Source of the DNA: Roseibium algicola
Lineage (GTDB): Bacteria; Pseudomonadota; Alphaproteobacteria; Rhizobiales; Stappiaceae
DNA length: 64,000 nucleotides
Direction of reading: 5' to 3'
Assembly (NCBI RefSeq): GCF_001999245.1
Contig: NZ_CP019630.1
Location: forward strand, 1,674,001-1,738,000
A program made the position numbers and the translations under genes. Of the stretch, positions 1 through 7,819 are shown piece after piece (the stretch's first letter is position 1; every line of letters begins with the position of its first letter). The notes below the pieces were generated by a model. That model was not told where the DNA came from. It saw only the letters and a list, made by a program, of their open reading frames with translations, and ran no database searches.

Positions 1-573
1 CGGATTGTCGACCATTGCCGCCAGGTTCGCTTGGCTGGCACATCCGAAGTTCTCGTAGTTGAAGTTTTCGCCGAAGCCACCACCGATGTTTTTCGGCCAG
101 GCCCCACACTCGCCCGCAGTCGCCTGCATGCGCGCATAGGACAGGCGGATCGGCGCATCCGCTCCGGGATCACCCACCGAGTAGGTTCGGGTGCTGATCC
201 TGTTCCTTGAAACGCCCCCGCGCTGCAATGCCTGACGGATCTTTGGCGTGATGGAATGAACCGCTGCCTCGTTGGCCCCACCAGACGGCACCAGGATCTC
301 GACGGATCCATCGCCCTTTTGCCGGGACTGCTGGCCAAAGGCGGCAATGGTGCTTTCGATCGGCCCGTTGATGTTACGCGTGTTGCGTCCAACAGGGAGA
401 TCCAGCGTTTCCGGCTCTTCGGTGATCACGATCGGGTGCATCAGCCTGTAGTCGTGAGACGCCAGAAGCTGGCTCTGCGACTGGTTCTGGCAGCCGGCTG
501 CGATCAGGCACCCAAAGACCACAAGTGCGGTTTGCGAGAGCGTCTTGCTGCGGACCGTGTTTGACATGTTCAT
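1..573 (-). CDS. cpaD: CpaD-like pilus assembly lipoprotein, partial
   Basis: The reading frame is open from an ATG at 573 to the window edge, giving 191 codons without a stop; the C-terminus lies outside. The N-terminus has a hydrophobic signal ending in AAGC, a lipobox-like site, so the protein is probably an outer-membrane lipoprotein. The body contains the features I associate with CpaD: a run of conserved residues around SYARMQATAGECGAWP and NFGCASQANLAAMV near the break. It starts 10 bases after the cpaC stop, so it is co-transcribed with cpaC. CpaD is thought to help the CpaC secretin assemble in the outer membrane. Start could also be the second ATG at 567. Confidence 0.85.
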   Translation of the reverse strand, partial: MNMSNTVRSKTLSQTALVVFGCLIAAGCQNQSQSQLLASHDYRLMHPIVITEEPETLDLPVGRNTRNINGPIESTIAAFGQQSRQKGDGSVEILVPSGGANEAAVHSITPKIRQALQRGGVSRNRISTRTYSVGDPGADAPIRLSYARMQATAGECGAWPKNIGGGFGENFNYENFGCASQANLAAMVDNP

Positions 574-583
574 CCGTCCGTTC

Positions 584-1993
584 TCACTTGTAGATAAAGC
601 CAACCTGACCGTGATAGATGCCTTCGGCGGCGGCTCCGGTCGGGTTGTAGATCTTGTTCAGCCGGTTCAGGAAAATCGTCTCGGCATCCGACGGCGCCAT
701 CAGGTTCTTGTCCGGGCGCTGCAGCTTGCTGACCGCAACCGGCTGAACCACATAGGGCGTCACGAAGACCGCCAGTTCCGTCTGCTCACGCAGGAAGTCG
801 CGGCTCTTGAACAGCGCGCCCAGGATCGGGATCTGCATCAGACCCGGGACACCTTCGATCGCCTGCTGATAGGATTCCTGCAGAAGACCGGCCATCACCA
901 GCGTGCCGCCGGACGGCAGTTCCATGGTTGATTCCGCACGGCGTACCTTCAAGGCGGAAATGGTGATCCCACCTGCGGAGACCGCGCCATCGTTGCTCAG
1001 TTCGCTGACTTCGGTCTTCACGCGCAGACTGATCCGACCTTCGGACAGAACCACGGGTGTAAAGTCGAGACCAACACCGAACTTCTTGAACTCGACGCTG
1101 ATCTCGCCATCCTGCTGGGAAATCGGGATCGGGAATTCGCCACCTGCGAGGAAACTTGCGTTTTCGCCGGAAATTGCCGTCAGGGTCGGTTCAGCCAGTG
1201 TGCGGATAACCCCTTCGCGTTGCAGGGCTTCCACCTGTGCGGTGATGCTCGTCGCTCCCGCAGACAACTGCGTACCGCCAACTGCCTGGTTCACGATGGA
1301 AGGGTTCACGGTAAAGTTCGGCAGGCTGGACATGAAGGGCGTGAAATTGCCAACGCCGATCGTGCCCTGGAACTGGACTCCGAGCTGCTTGATGATCGAG
1401 CGCTCGACTTCCGCGACCGTGACCTTCAGGTGAACCTGATCCTTGCCGGCGACGGAAATCAGGTTGATGACTTCGCTTGCGCCCTTGGCACCTTGAAATT
1501 TCGCCGCGATATCCGCTGCCTGCTGGGCTTCCAGCGTGCTTTTGGTCGTCCCGCTGAGCACAACACTGCCGTTGATCGATTCTGCGGAAATGTTGGAACC
1601 GGGAATAAGCTTCCGGATGATCCGGGTAATATCGGACGTATCCTTTTCGACACGGACGTCGAAGCTGGCCAGCTCCCGGCCGCTGCGACTGAAAAGAACC
1701 AGTCGAGACTGACCCGCGGTATTGCCGATCACGAAGATGCGGCGCGGTGTTCTGAGGACGGCATCCGCGATTTCCGGGTTGGAAACCAGCACATCGGCTG
1801 CGTCTTCCGCGAGATTGACCACCACCGACCGGCCGACCCCAACGTTCAGGATGCGGCCCGTTGCCCGTTCACCGGCGGCGATATGGACCTGGCTCGGGAA
1901 GTTGCCTTCCGCCTGTGCTGCCGGAGCCGACACGCCCATCAGTCCTCCGAGCAAAACAGCCGTGGCAGCCAGCTTGTGAAGATAGTTTTTCAT
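584..1993 (-). CDS. cpaC: CpaC/RcpA-type secretin of the Flp pilus
   Basis: This 469-residue protein forms the outer-membrane pore of the Tad/Flp pilus. After a signal peptide ending APAAQA come a secretin N-domain (about residues 30-105), a BON-like segment (about 110-180) and the C-terminal secretin beta-domain, with the typical EPTL, SGGTLVMAGL and VPGLMQIPILGALF motifs. I chose the ATG at 1993 because it begins a clean signal peptide and has an AAGAGG ribosome site six bases away; an upstream ATG at 2035 overlaps the cpaB stop and would add 14 non-signal residues. It sits between cpaB and cpaD. Confidence 0.93.
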   Translation of the reverse strand: MKNYLHKLAATAVLLGGLMGVSAPAAQAEGNFPSQVHIAAGERATGRILNVGVGRSVVVNLAEDAADVLVSNPEIADAVLRTPRRIFVIGNTAGQSRLVLFSRSGRELASFDVRVEKDTSDITRIIRKLIPGSNISAESINGSVVLSGTTKSTLEAQQAADIAAKFQGAKGASEVINLISVAGKDQVHLKVTVAEVERSIIKQLGVQFQGTIGVGNFTPFMSSLPNFTVNPSIVNQAVGGTQLSAGATSITAQVEALQREGVIRTLAEPTLTAISGENASFLAGGEFPIPISQQDGEISVEFKKFGVGLDFTPVVLSEGRISLRVKTEVSELSNDGAVSAGGITISALKVRRAESTMELPSGGTLVMAGLLQESYQQAIEGVPGLMQIPILGALFKSRDFLREQTELAVFVTPYVVQPVAVSKLQRPDKNLMAPSDAETIFLNRLNKIYNPTGAAAEGIYHGQVGFIYK

Positions 1994-2031
1994 CGCGCCC
2001 CTCTTGCTGGACGTTCTGTTTTCAACCGGGC

Positions 2032-2802
2032 TCATTGCGCACCTGCCTGGCTCGTCACGCCATATTTCACGTAGCTGACACCTCGGCGGCGACCGCCCTC
2101 ATCGTCCGCGTCATCTGCGGAATCCTGGGCACTGCGCAAGGCAAGCGCGATTGTGCCGATCTGCTGCGACTGAGCGACCACCTCGGACTGAGGCAGGGTC
2201 AGTTCCAGTGTGGCCGTGCGCTTTGGTGACAGGTTCTTTTGGTCCTGCTCGCCTGCGGTCGTACTGTCGATTGCCAGGACGCGGACGTTTTCCAGGATCG
2301 TTTCGCTGAGAGCGCCCGTATCCGACTTGCGGGTCAGGATCAGGTCGACCTTGTCGCCCGGCAGAATGAAACCGCCTGCCGTTGTTTCCGCTTCCACACT
2401 GACGGCGATTGCGCGTTTGCCTTTGGGCAGGATCGCCGCCATGAAGCCCTTGTCGGTATTAATAAGACGCTCGGGGCGAACGGGCTCACCGGCAAAAATC
2501 GGTGCCCGGGCGATTCGGCCTTCATACTCCTCGTTGGCCAGAGGCGATGCCTCTTTCGTCACGGCTCCGAAGGGAACGGCATCTTCAGGCCATTTCGCCC
2601 AGCTCATGTCGTCCGCCGTGAGTTTGGCACCGAGCGGAATATCCCTTTGGGCAACCAAAACCTGCGTTTTGGTCTGCTCGGCGGCAGGTGCCTGTACGAT
2701 CTGAGGCTCTGCTGGCTTGTTGCCCGACATCATGACCATGCGGAAAGCGATGATGCCTGCCGCTACAGCAATTGCCAGGACGAAAATTCGCGCGATTTTC
2801 AT
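2032..2802 (-). CDS. cpaB: Flp pilus assembly protein CpaB
   Basis: CpaB is a periplasmic, membrane-anchored partner of the secretin. The 256-residue protein has one N-terminal membrane segment (ARIFVLAIAVAAGIIAFRM), then a SAF/AFP-like region with VLVAQRDIPLGAKLTADDM and GEPVRPERL, followed by the RcpC/CpaB domain (LPKGKRAIAVSV, FILPGDKVDLILT). The start at 2802 gives the family-typical MKIARI N-terminus; an ATG at 2832 in frame adds ten unlikely residues. No strong ribosome site is visible at 2802. The gene is separated from cpaA by 393 bases, so it may have its own promoter. Confidence 0.93.
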   Translation of the reverse strand: MKIARIFVLAIAVAAGIIAFRMVMMSGNKPAEPQIVQAPAAEQTKTQVLVAQRDIPLGAKLTADDMSWAKWPEDAVPFGAVTKEASPLANEEYEGRIARAPIFAGEPVRPERLINTDKGFMAAILPKGKRAIAVSVEAETTAGGFILPGDKVDLILTRKSDTGALSETILENVRVLAIDSTTAGEQDQKNLSPKRTATLELTLPQSEVVAQSQQIGTIALALRSAQDSADDADDEGGRRRGVSYVKYGVTSQAGAQ

Positions 2803-3195
2803 GACCAAAACCCAATATTCCAATGCGCACATGCGCTGTTCCCGACTAGGATGAGGGGTAATTGGTCAAAACATGGTTAATCAGATATGGATGTTTTCGG
2901 TTAATATTCGTTAACTTTACTAAACACTTTATTAAATTGATGCATTCTGCAACGAATACTGAGCTACAACACCGTCTCACAGCTTCAAAGACACTGTTTT
3001 TGCTTGTCAGAAACGCGGGCAGACAAATTGGATAACGGCGCCCTGAAGCAGAAAAATCCGTTCGCCGGCTAGCATTTGCCAACCAGGGGCAAATGGCTCA
3101 CCTCAAAGTGATGATCCATACCGGGAATCGAACACCCACGGGTCATCGGCCAGGCGCGATTCGACCCGCCTGCCAAAGCCCATCAGGACAAGACC
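2803..3195. other. cpaA-cpaB intergenic region with AT-rich promoter zone
   Basis: This 393-base gap separates cpaA from cpaB. Bases 2870-2960 are clearly AT-rich and contain TTAATATTCGTTAAC (2901-2915), two TTAA half sites six bases apart, resembling but not matching the CtrA consensus, which has a seven-base spacer. An inverted repeat CATTTGCC/GGCAAATG lies at 3073-3095. A 78-codon frame on the minus strand (2846-3082) has no ribosome site or recognisable sequence and is probably not a gene. Confidence 0.4.
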
Positions 3196-3702
3196 TCAAC
3201 GAATGAGGTCGAACCAATAAGTGGAGGAATATACCTGAAGACCGGCAATCGCGATTGCGATGCCATAGGGGATGCCGCTTTTGCTGTCGTGCAGACGAGC
3301 GAACCATTCCTGCCGATAAAGCACGGAAGGCACCACCGCATTCTGCCGCAAGGCCAAAAGCCCCAGTGTCAGAAACATGCCGTAGACAGCAACAAAGAGA
3401 ACGAACATCAGCAGTTCGTGCGAAAAACCAATCCAGAGCGCAATCGCACTGATGAACTTGACATCGCCTCCGCCCATCCATCCGAACGCGAAGAACAGGA
3501 AACAAGGGGCAAAAACGACCGCAAAGGCGAGTGCATGCATTCCCCAGGCTTGCAACGGCAAGCCTGTCGCGACCGCCAGGATGGCAAATCCTGCAATCAG
3601 CAGCAGGGAAACCCGGTTCTGGATAGTCATTGTCAGCAGATCGGATGCGCCGCCAAAGGCGACCAGCATCGGAAAAATGACGAGAATTGCGGCCTGAACC
3701 AT
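3196..3702 (-). CDS. cpaA: CpaA prepilin peptidase (A24 family)
   Basis: This 168-residue integral membrane aspartic protease should cleave the Flp and TadE-type prepilins. It has the two catalytic aspartates of the A24 family: Asp in GGASDLLTM near residue 21 and Asp in the GxGD motif, seen as GWMGGGDVKF near residue 79. Five or so hydrophobic segments span the protein. It lacks the N-terminal methylase domain of long PilD enzymes, as usual for CpaA. It lies 152 bases after flp in the same direction. Confidence 0.93.
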   Translation of the reverse strand: MVQAAILVIFPMLVAFGGASDLLTMTIQNRVSLLLIAGFAILAVATGLPLQAWGMHALAFAVVFAPCFLFFAFGWMGGGDVKFISAIALWIGFSHELLMFVLFVAVYGMFLTLGLLALRQNAVVPSVLYRQEWFARLHDSKSGIPYGIAIAIAGLQVYSSTYWFDLIR

Positions 3703-3787
3703 GGAACATTCGTCTCGTTGAAAACCTGATCCCTCAAGGCTAGGGGGCAGAGGTTAACATTTCGCGGAAGTACGGCCCGGCAGAACA

Positions 3788-3815
3788 AAAAACGGGCGGA
3801 AAAACCGCCCGTTCT
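3788..3815 (-). terminator. Rho-independent terminator after flp
   Basis: On the minus strand a nine-base stem AACGGGCGG/CCGCCCGTT with a TTTTT loop is followed by a run of T. It lies about 40 bases after the flp stop and before cpaA, so flp can be transcribed alone at high level with partial read-through to cpaA. This fits the excess of major pilin over machinery. Confidence 0.85.
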
Positions 3816-3854
3816 TGTTCAACCTGTTTGGCAGCTTGAGCCGCCAGACGACGC

Positions 3855-4043
3855 TTAGGAAGCGATGTCGGTAGCTGCAACGCCGAGCTGTGTCTGAATG
3901 CGGGTGAAGATCGCGCTCAGGGACGTACCGGTTGCTGCCAGTGCGCCGATGATGACGATGGACAGCAGGCCAGCGATGAGGCCGTATTCGATTGCAGTTG
4001 CGCCAGATTCGTCTTTTACGAAACGGTTGATAAGAGATTTCAT
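3855..4043 (-). CDS. flp: Flp-family type IVb major pilin
   Basis: This 62-residue protein is the major subunit of the Flp pilus. The sequence shows a short positively charged leader ending DESG, followed by ATAIEYGLIAGLLSIVIIGA: the CpaA cleavage site after Gly with Glu at +5 and Tyr at +6 of the mature pilin. The start at 4043 follows a GGAG ribosome site by eight bases; the same frame is open further upstream to 4184 but that part is not pilin-like. A terminator follows directly. The small size is normal for Flp pilins. Confidence 0.95.
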   Translation of the reverse strand: MKSLINRFVKDESGATAIEYGLIAGLLSIVIIGALAATGTSLSAIFTRIQTQLGVAATDIAS

Positions 4044-4570
4044 GTGTTTTGCTCCAAGTACCACTGAATTGACAGCTTCAAGTCCGTCGGATCTTTTGTG
4101 TCCGATTGGACATAGGCTCACCCTAGGACAGAGAGCTTTCCAAGCAGTTAAATTTACCATCCCAGACAAAAAGAATGCTGGCAATTATCACTATAGTTAA
4201 CAAGACGTATAGATAAAAATTCGTTAATACGATCAAAAAACTTTAATATAAACACGTGTAATTCGATCTCATATAGAATTATCTACACACTTGTACGATT
4301 TGTCCAGTTTGTTTCTTAGTTTTTATTTTGGGATTGATCAGCCTTATACGCTAATTCCCCGAACTTCTATTTTTCTTCCCGCCTCTGAAATTTTACCGAG
4401 GGAGAAAAATATCCACGTACCCACGAATAAAGGCAAAACAAACGTAGAATTGTCCCTGAAAAAGCAAAAGAACATCCATTTACACTTCCTTCGCAGGGTC
4501 GTTAGCAGATCGTTCACCACGTTTGACGCATGATCTTCTATGGAAATGCACAATTGGAGTATCCATAGGC
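4044..4570. other. AT-rich divergent promoter region between flp and tad genes
   Basis: This 527-base gap lies between divergently transcribed flp and the secretin N-domain gene and is much richer in A and T than its surroundings. A 14-base palindrome TGTCCGATTGGACA (4099-4112) sits 56 bases upstream of the flp start. Several TTAA and GTTAAC sites are present around 4190-4250. No convincing gene is seen; 4291-4533 (+) and 4344-4553 (-) frames are low-complexity and lack ribosome sites. Confidence 0.5.
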
Positions 4571-5035
4571 ATGTTTGCGCAGCTAATCAGATGGACAAGC
4601 CTTTTCGCCGTTGTCTTTGGCGCGACCGTTGCGGTCGCACAGGACGGCCCTGTGCTTGTTACGGTCGATCGCGCCAAGGTCTTTCGGATCGAGGACGGCG
4701 CCGCAGCGGTTATTGTCGGCAACCCCTTTATCGCGGATGTCGCGATGTTCGATCAGAACACCGTCGTCATTACCGGCAAGAGCTACGGCACAACAAACCT
4801 CGTGATCCTTGATGGTGACAACAAGCCGATCGTCGACGAAGTCATTACGGTGAAGGCGTCGGATGATGACGTCGTCTCCGTATACAGGAAGGCCTCGCGG
4901 GAATCGCTGTCCTGCAATCCGGCATGCGAACCGGTCCTGCGCCTTGGGGACTCGATTGAAGCCTTCAAGGAAACCGCAGATCAGGCAAGCGCACGCAATG
5001 ATTTGGCGACCAAGGCAGCCGGCGGGCAGCAGTAA
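4571..5035 (+). CDS. Stand-alone secretin N-domain pilus protein
   Basis: This 154-residue protein has a signal peptide (ending TVAVAQ) and then one domain of about 75 residues matching the N-terminal domain of CpaC: VDRAKVFRIEDGAAAVIVGNP followed by DVAMFDQNTVVITGKSYGTTNLVIL parallels the GRSVVVNLAEDAADVLVSNP and IFVIGNTAGQSRLVLF stretch of the neighbouring CpaC. The secretin barrel is absent. The C-terminal part has a cysteine pair (SCNPAC). The ATG at 4571 has GGAG eleven bases upstream. It heads the rightward pair of TadE-like genes, so a role as periplasmic adaptor of the pilus is likely but inferred. Confidence 0.8.
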   Translation: MFAQLIRWTSLFAVVFGATVAVAQDGPVLVTVDRAKVFRIEDGAAAVIVGNPFIADVAMFDQNTVVITGKSYGTTNLVILDGDNKPIVDEVITVKASDDDVVSVYRKASRESLSCNPACEPVLRLGDSIEAFKETADQASARNDLATKAAGGQQ

Positions 5036-5062
5036 CGGGTCCCCTAACGGAGTAGTCACCGA

Positions 5063-5617
5063 ATGCGCTTGTTGAAACGGCTCCTCGTCTCGAGACGGAA
5101 AAGAGGGCGTGCGTCCTTCGGCAAGAACGACAGTGGCGCTACAGCCGTCGAATTCGCACTGATCGCCCTGCCCTTCTTTACAGTCGTTTTCGGGATCATC
5201 GAGGTGGGCCTGTCCCATTTCGTCAACCGGATGGTCGACAATGCCGTGATCAATGCGTCCCGCGAAATCCGCACCGGCCAGGCACATGATGGCGGTTATG
5301 ACGCTGCCACCTTCAAGACCCGGATTTGCGGTAACCTGCCAGACTTCCTCTGTTCACTGGATCGCCTGGTGGTCGACGTCGACAAGGTCGATGCTTTTGC
5401 CTTGGCCAAATCCGCCGGCGAAAGTCTTTACGATGAAGACGGCAACCTGAAGGAAGAGTCCAACTACGAAGACGCCGGTGCGGGCGAGATCGTCGTGGTC
5501 AACGTCATCTACAGGTGGCCGATGATCACGTCGCTTCTGTCGCTCAACCTCGCCGATCATGGCAGCGAACGCTATCTCACCTCTACCTTGGTGTTTCGAA
5601 ATGAACCCTGGAACTAA
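5063..5617 (+). CDS. TadE-like minor pilin
   Basis: This 184-residue protein has a basic leader and then DSGATAVEFALIALPFFTVVFG, the TadE pseudopilin signature with a Gly cleavage site and Glu at +5. The periplasmic part contains a cysteine pair (ICGNLPDFLC). TadE/TadF proteins are processed by the prepilin peptidase and are needed for Flp pilus assembly. It follows the secretin N-domain gene by 27 bases. Confidence 0.9.
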   Translation: MRLLKRLLVSRRKRGRASFGKNDSGATAVEFALIALPFFTVVFGIIEVGLSHFVNRMVDNAVINASREIRTGQAHDGGYDAATFKTRICGNLPDFLCSLDRLVVDVDKVDAFALAKSAGESLYDEDGNLKEESNYEDAGAGEIVVVNVIYRWPMITSLLSLNLADHGSERYLTSTLVFRNEPWN

Positions 5618-5618
5618 G

Positions 5619-6209
5619 ATGCCTCGTCATTTCGGCCACTTCCTGCGCCGGCTTGCCGGACTGAGGAGCTTCCACGCCGACAAGCGCGCCGTGTCCGCAA
5701 TCGAGTTTTCGATGATCCTGCCTTTTCTGCTGATCCTGCTGATCGGCATGGAAGAGGTCACCGGCACCTTGAACTATGACCGCAAGGTCAGCCGCATAGC
5801 CAACTCGGTCGCCGACCTTGTGGCCCAGGCGCAAACCATTACCCCTGCCGACCTGAGCGCCATGATGGCTCTGGGTGGAAAGATCCTGGATCCTTATCCG
5901 GATACCAATCTGGAAACGATTGTCGCCAGTGTAACCTTCGACGAGGACGGTGATCCCGCTGTCGACTGGAGCTATTCGTCCAAAGGCGGCAGCCCGTGGG
6001 CAGAAGGGTCGACACCGCCGATCGAACTGCCTGCCACGGTGGCCGCAGCGAACACTTCCATCGTCGTGACGCAGACCAACCTGAACTATGTGCCAACGTT
6101 CTCCGGTCTTTTTACCGAGTATTTTTCCAGGGCGTCCTCGATCGACCTGAGCGATACCTATTATCTGCGCCCGCGATTGACCGATACCGTCAAGTGCCCG
6201 GCCTGCTGA
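5619..6209 (+). CDS. TadE/TadF-like minor pilin, second copy
   Basis: This protein of about 196 residues carries the leader and hydrophobic segment KRAVSAIEFSMILPFLLILL, again a TadE-type prepilin with Glu at +5. The remainder is periplasmic and ends in CPAC. The start at 5619 is preceded by GGAAC and falls one base after the stop of the previous gene; an in-frame ATG at 5601 would overlap it. It is the last gene of the rightward tad unit, about 195 bases before the next gene. Confidence 0.87.
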   Translation: MPRHFGHFLRRLAGLRSFHADKRAVSAIEFSMILPFLLILLIGMEEVTGTLNYDRKVSRIANSVADLVAQAQTITPADLSAMMALGGKILDPYPDTNLETIVASVTFDEDGDPAVDWSYSSKGGSPWAEGSTPPIELPATVAAANTSIVVTQTNLNYVPTFSGLFTEYFSRASSIDLSDTYYLRPRLTDTVKCPAC

Positions 6210-6335
6210 AGATAAACCCGCAACGTCTTGGAAACGGGAACTGCGGCGCCAGAACGTGTCTGTTTCACGTTACCTGATCCCGTTTCAATCGGCCGGCCAC
6301 GCGCCTACGCTAACTCCCGTATTTGTAACGTCGCA

Positions 6336-6361
6336 CATTCCGGCTAATCTGCTCCGGAATG
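6336..6361. promoter_or_regulatory. Inverted repeat upstream of the MaoC-Pta gene
   Basis: CATTCCGG (6336-6343) and CCGGAATG (6354-6361) form perfect eight-base arms around a ten-base spacer, ending 43 bases before the start of the MaoC-Pta gene. It could be an operator or a 5-prime leader hairpin; the sequence alone cannot decide. Confidence 0.4.
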
Positions 6362-6404
6362 CTGCGTCGCAATATGCACTTTTAAGTATGGGATTTTTGA
6401 ACCG

Positions 6405-7817
6405 ATGGCGACAAACAAGACTTACGATCAGATCAAGGTCGGCGATACCGCAGAAATCGTCCGCGAATGCTCCTCCAACGACCTTCTGGTTTTCGCGCAC
6501 GCTTCCGGCAATCACAATCCGATACATCTGCCCGACACGGACTGGACCGGCGATGGCCTGGTCGACAAACCGGTAGCACCGGCCATGTGGGTCGGGGGGC
6601 TTGCCTCCGCGGTGCTCGGCAACATTCTTCCCGGGCCCGGCACGATCTACAAGGCGCAGTCGTTCCGCTTCCTGGGCGGAGCTGCGGTCGGCGACAAACT
6701 GCATGTCAGGGTCACGGCAACCGAAAAACGTCCGGACAACATTGTCCTGTTCGACATGTCGGTAACACGGGGAGACGGTACCCGCCTTGTTGAAGGCGTT
6801 GCCGAAGTCGCCGCGCCGACAGAGCTTATCGAATTCGATTCCAGCGACATTCCAGCGATCCTGGTGCAGCGCCACCGGCACTTCAACCGGATGATCGAAC
6901 TGGCAAAGACACTGCCTGCCTTGCCGACCGCGGTGGCAGCGCCGGACGATCCCAACTCGCTGGAAGGTGCCTTGATGGCCGCCCGCGAGGGGTTGATCAT
7001 GCCGATTCTGATTGGCGCGAAGAGCCGGATTGAAGCTGCAGCCAAAGAACTCGACGAAGATCTCGGTCCGTATGAGCTGATCGATATCGAAGATGAAATG
7101 GAAGCAGCCGGCCGTGCCGTTGCGCTGGTCCATGAAGGTCGGGTCAAGGCCGTGATGAAGGGCCACCTTCACACCGACCATCTTTTGCACCACGTGGTCA
7201 AACGCGATGGCGGGCTCAGAACCAAGCGGCGTATCAGCCATGTCTTCGTGATGGACATCCCGGGCCGCAAGACCCCGGTCCTGATTTCGGATGCTGCAAT
7301 CAACATCACGCCCGACCTCAACACCAAGGTCGACATCACCCAGAACGCAATTGACGCCGCCCTGTCTCTAGGCCTGGAAATGCCGCGTGTCGGGGTCCTG
7401 TCCGCCATCGAAACCGTAAACCCCGCGATCCCGTCCAGTCTCGATGCGGCGGTTCTTTCCAAGATGGCCGAACGTGGGCAGATCACCGGTGCGATCGTCG
7501 ACGGTCCCCTGGCAATGGACAATGCGGTCGATGTGCAGGCAGCCCGGACCAAGGGCATCACCTCGCTGGTTGCCGGACATGCAGAGGTCCTGATCGTACC
7601 GAACCTGGAATCGGGCAACATGCTCGCGAAGGAATTGACCTTTATCGCCCACGCGGAAGCGGCCGGGCTGGTGATCGGAGCGAAGGTCCCCATCATGCTG
7701 ACGAGCAGAGCAGACGACAGCCGGGCCCGCCTCGCCTCCTGTGCCCTCGCCCTGCTCTACATGCACTGGCAGGCAACCGGCAATCCGGCAGGTATCCTCG
7801 ACCGGGACGGCGAGTGA
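6405..7817 (+). CDS. Bifunctional enoyl-CoA hydratase/phosphate acetyltransferase
   Basis: The 470-residue protein joins an N-terminal MaoC hot-dog hydratase domain (about residues 1-145) to a C-terminal phosphate acetyl/butyryltransferase domain (about 160-465). The hydratase motif FAHASGNHNPIHL holds the expected catalytic Asp/Asn-His region, and the transferase shows SDAAINITPDL and GPLAMDNA, typical of Pta/Ptb. The next gene is acetate kinase, so the pair would convert acyl-CoA to acyl phosphate and then acid with ATP formation, or the reverse. This fusion is known from many alphaproteobacteria. Which acyl-CoA is used is not evident. Confidence 0.92.
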   Translation: MATNKTYDQIKVGDTAEIVRECSSNDLLVFAHASGNHNPIHLPDTDWTGDGLVDKPVAPAMWVGGLASAVLGNILPGPGTIYKAQSFRFLGGAAVGDKLHVRVTATEKRPDNIVLFDMSVTRGDGTRLVEGVAEVAAPTELIEFDSSDIPAILVQRHRHFNRMIELAKTLPALPTAVAAPDDPNSLEGALMAAREGLIMPILIGAKSRIEAAAKELDEDLGPYELIDIEDEMEAAGRAVALVHEGRVKAVMKGHLHTDHLLHHVVKRDGGLRTKRRISHVFVMDIPGRKTPVLISDAAINITPDLNTKVDITQNAIDAALSLGLEMPRVGVLSAIETVNPAIPSSLDAAVLSKMAERGQITGAIVDGPLAMDNAVDVQAARTKGITSLVAGHAEVLIVPNLESGNMLAKELTFIAHAEAAGLVIGAKVPIMLTSRADDSRARLASCALALLYMHWQATGNPAGILDRDGE

Positions 7818-7819
7818 CC

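Noticed and set aside
2846..3082. 78-codon minus-strand frame before cpaB
   Set aside because: No ribosome site, composition unlike neighbours, lies in the presumed promoter.
3108..3150. tRNA-like TTCGATTCCCGG stretch on the minus strand
   Set aside because: The bases flanking the T-loop-like sequence do not form a five-base T stem and no acceptor or anticodon arm can be found.
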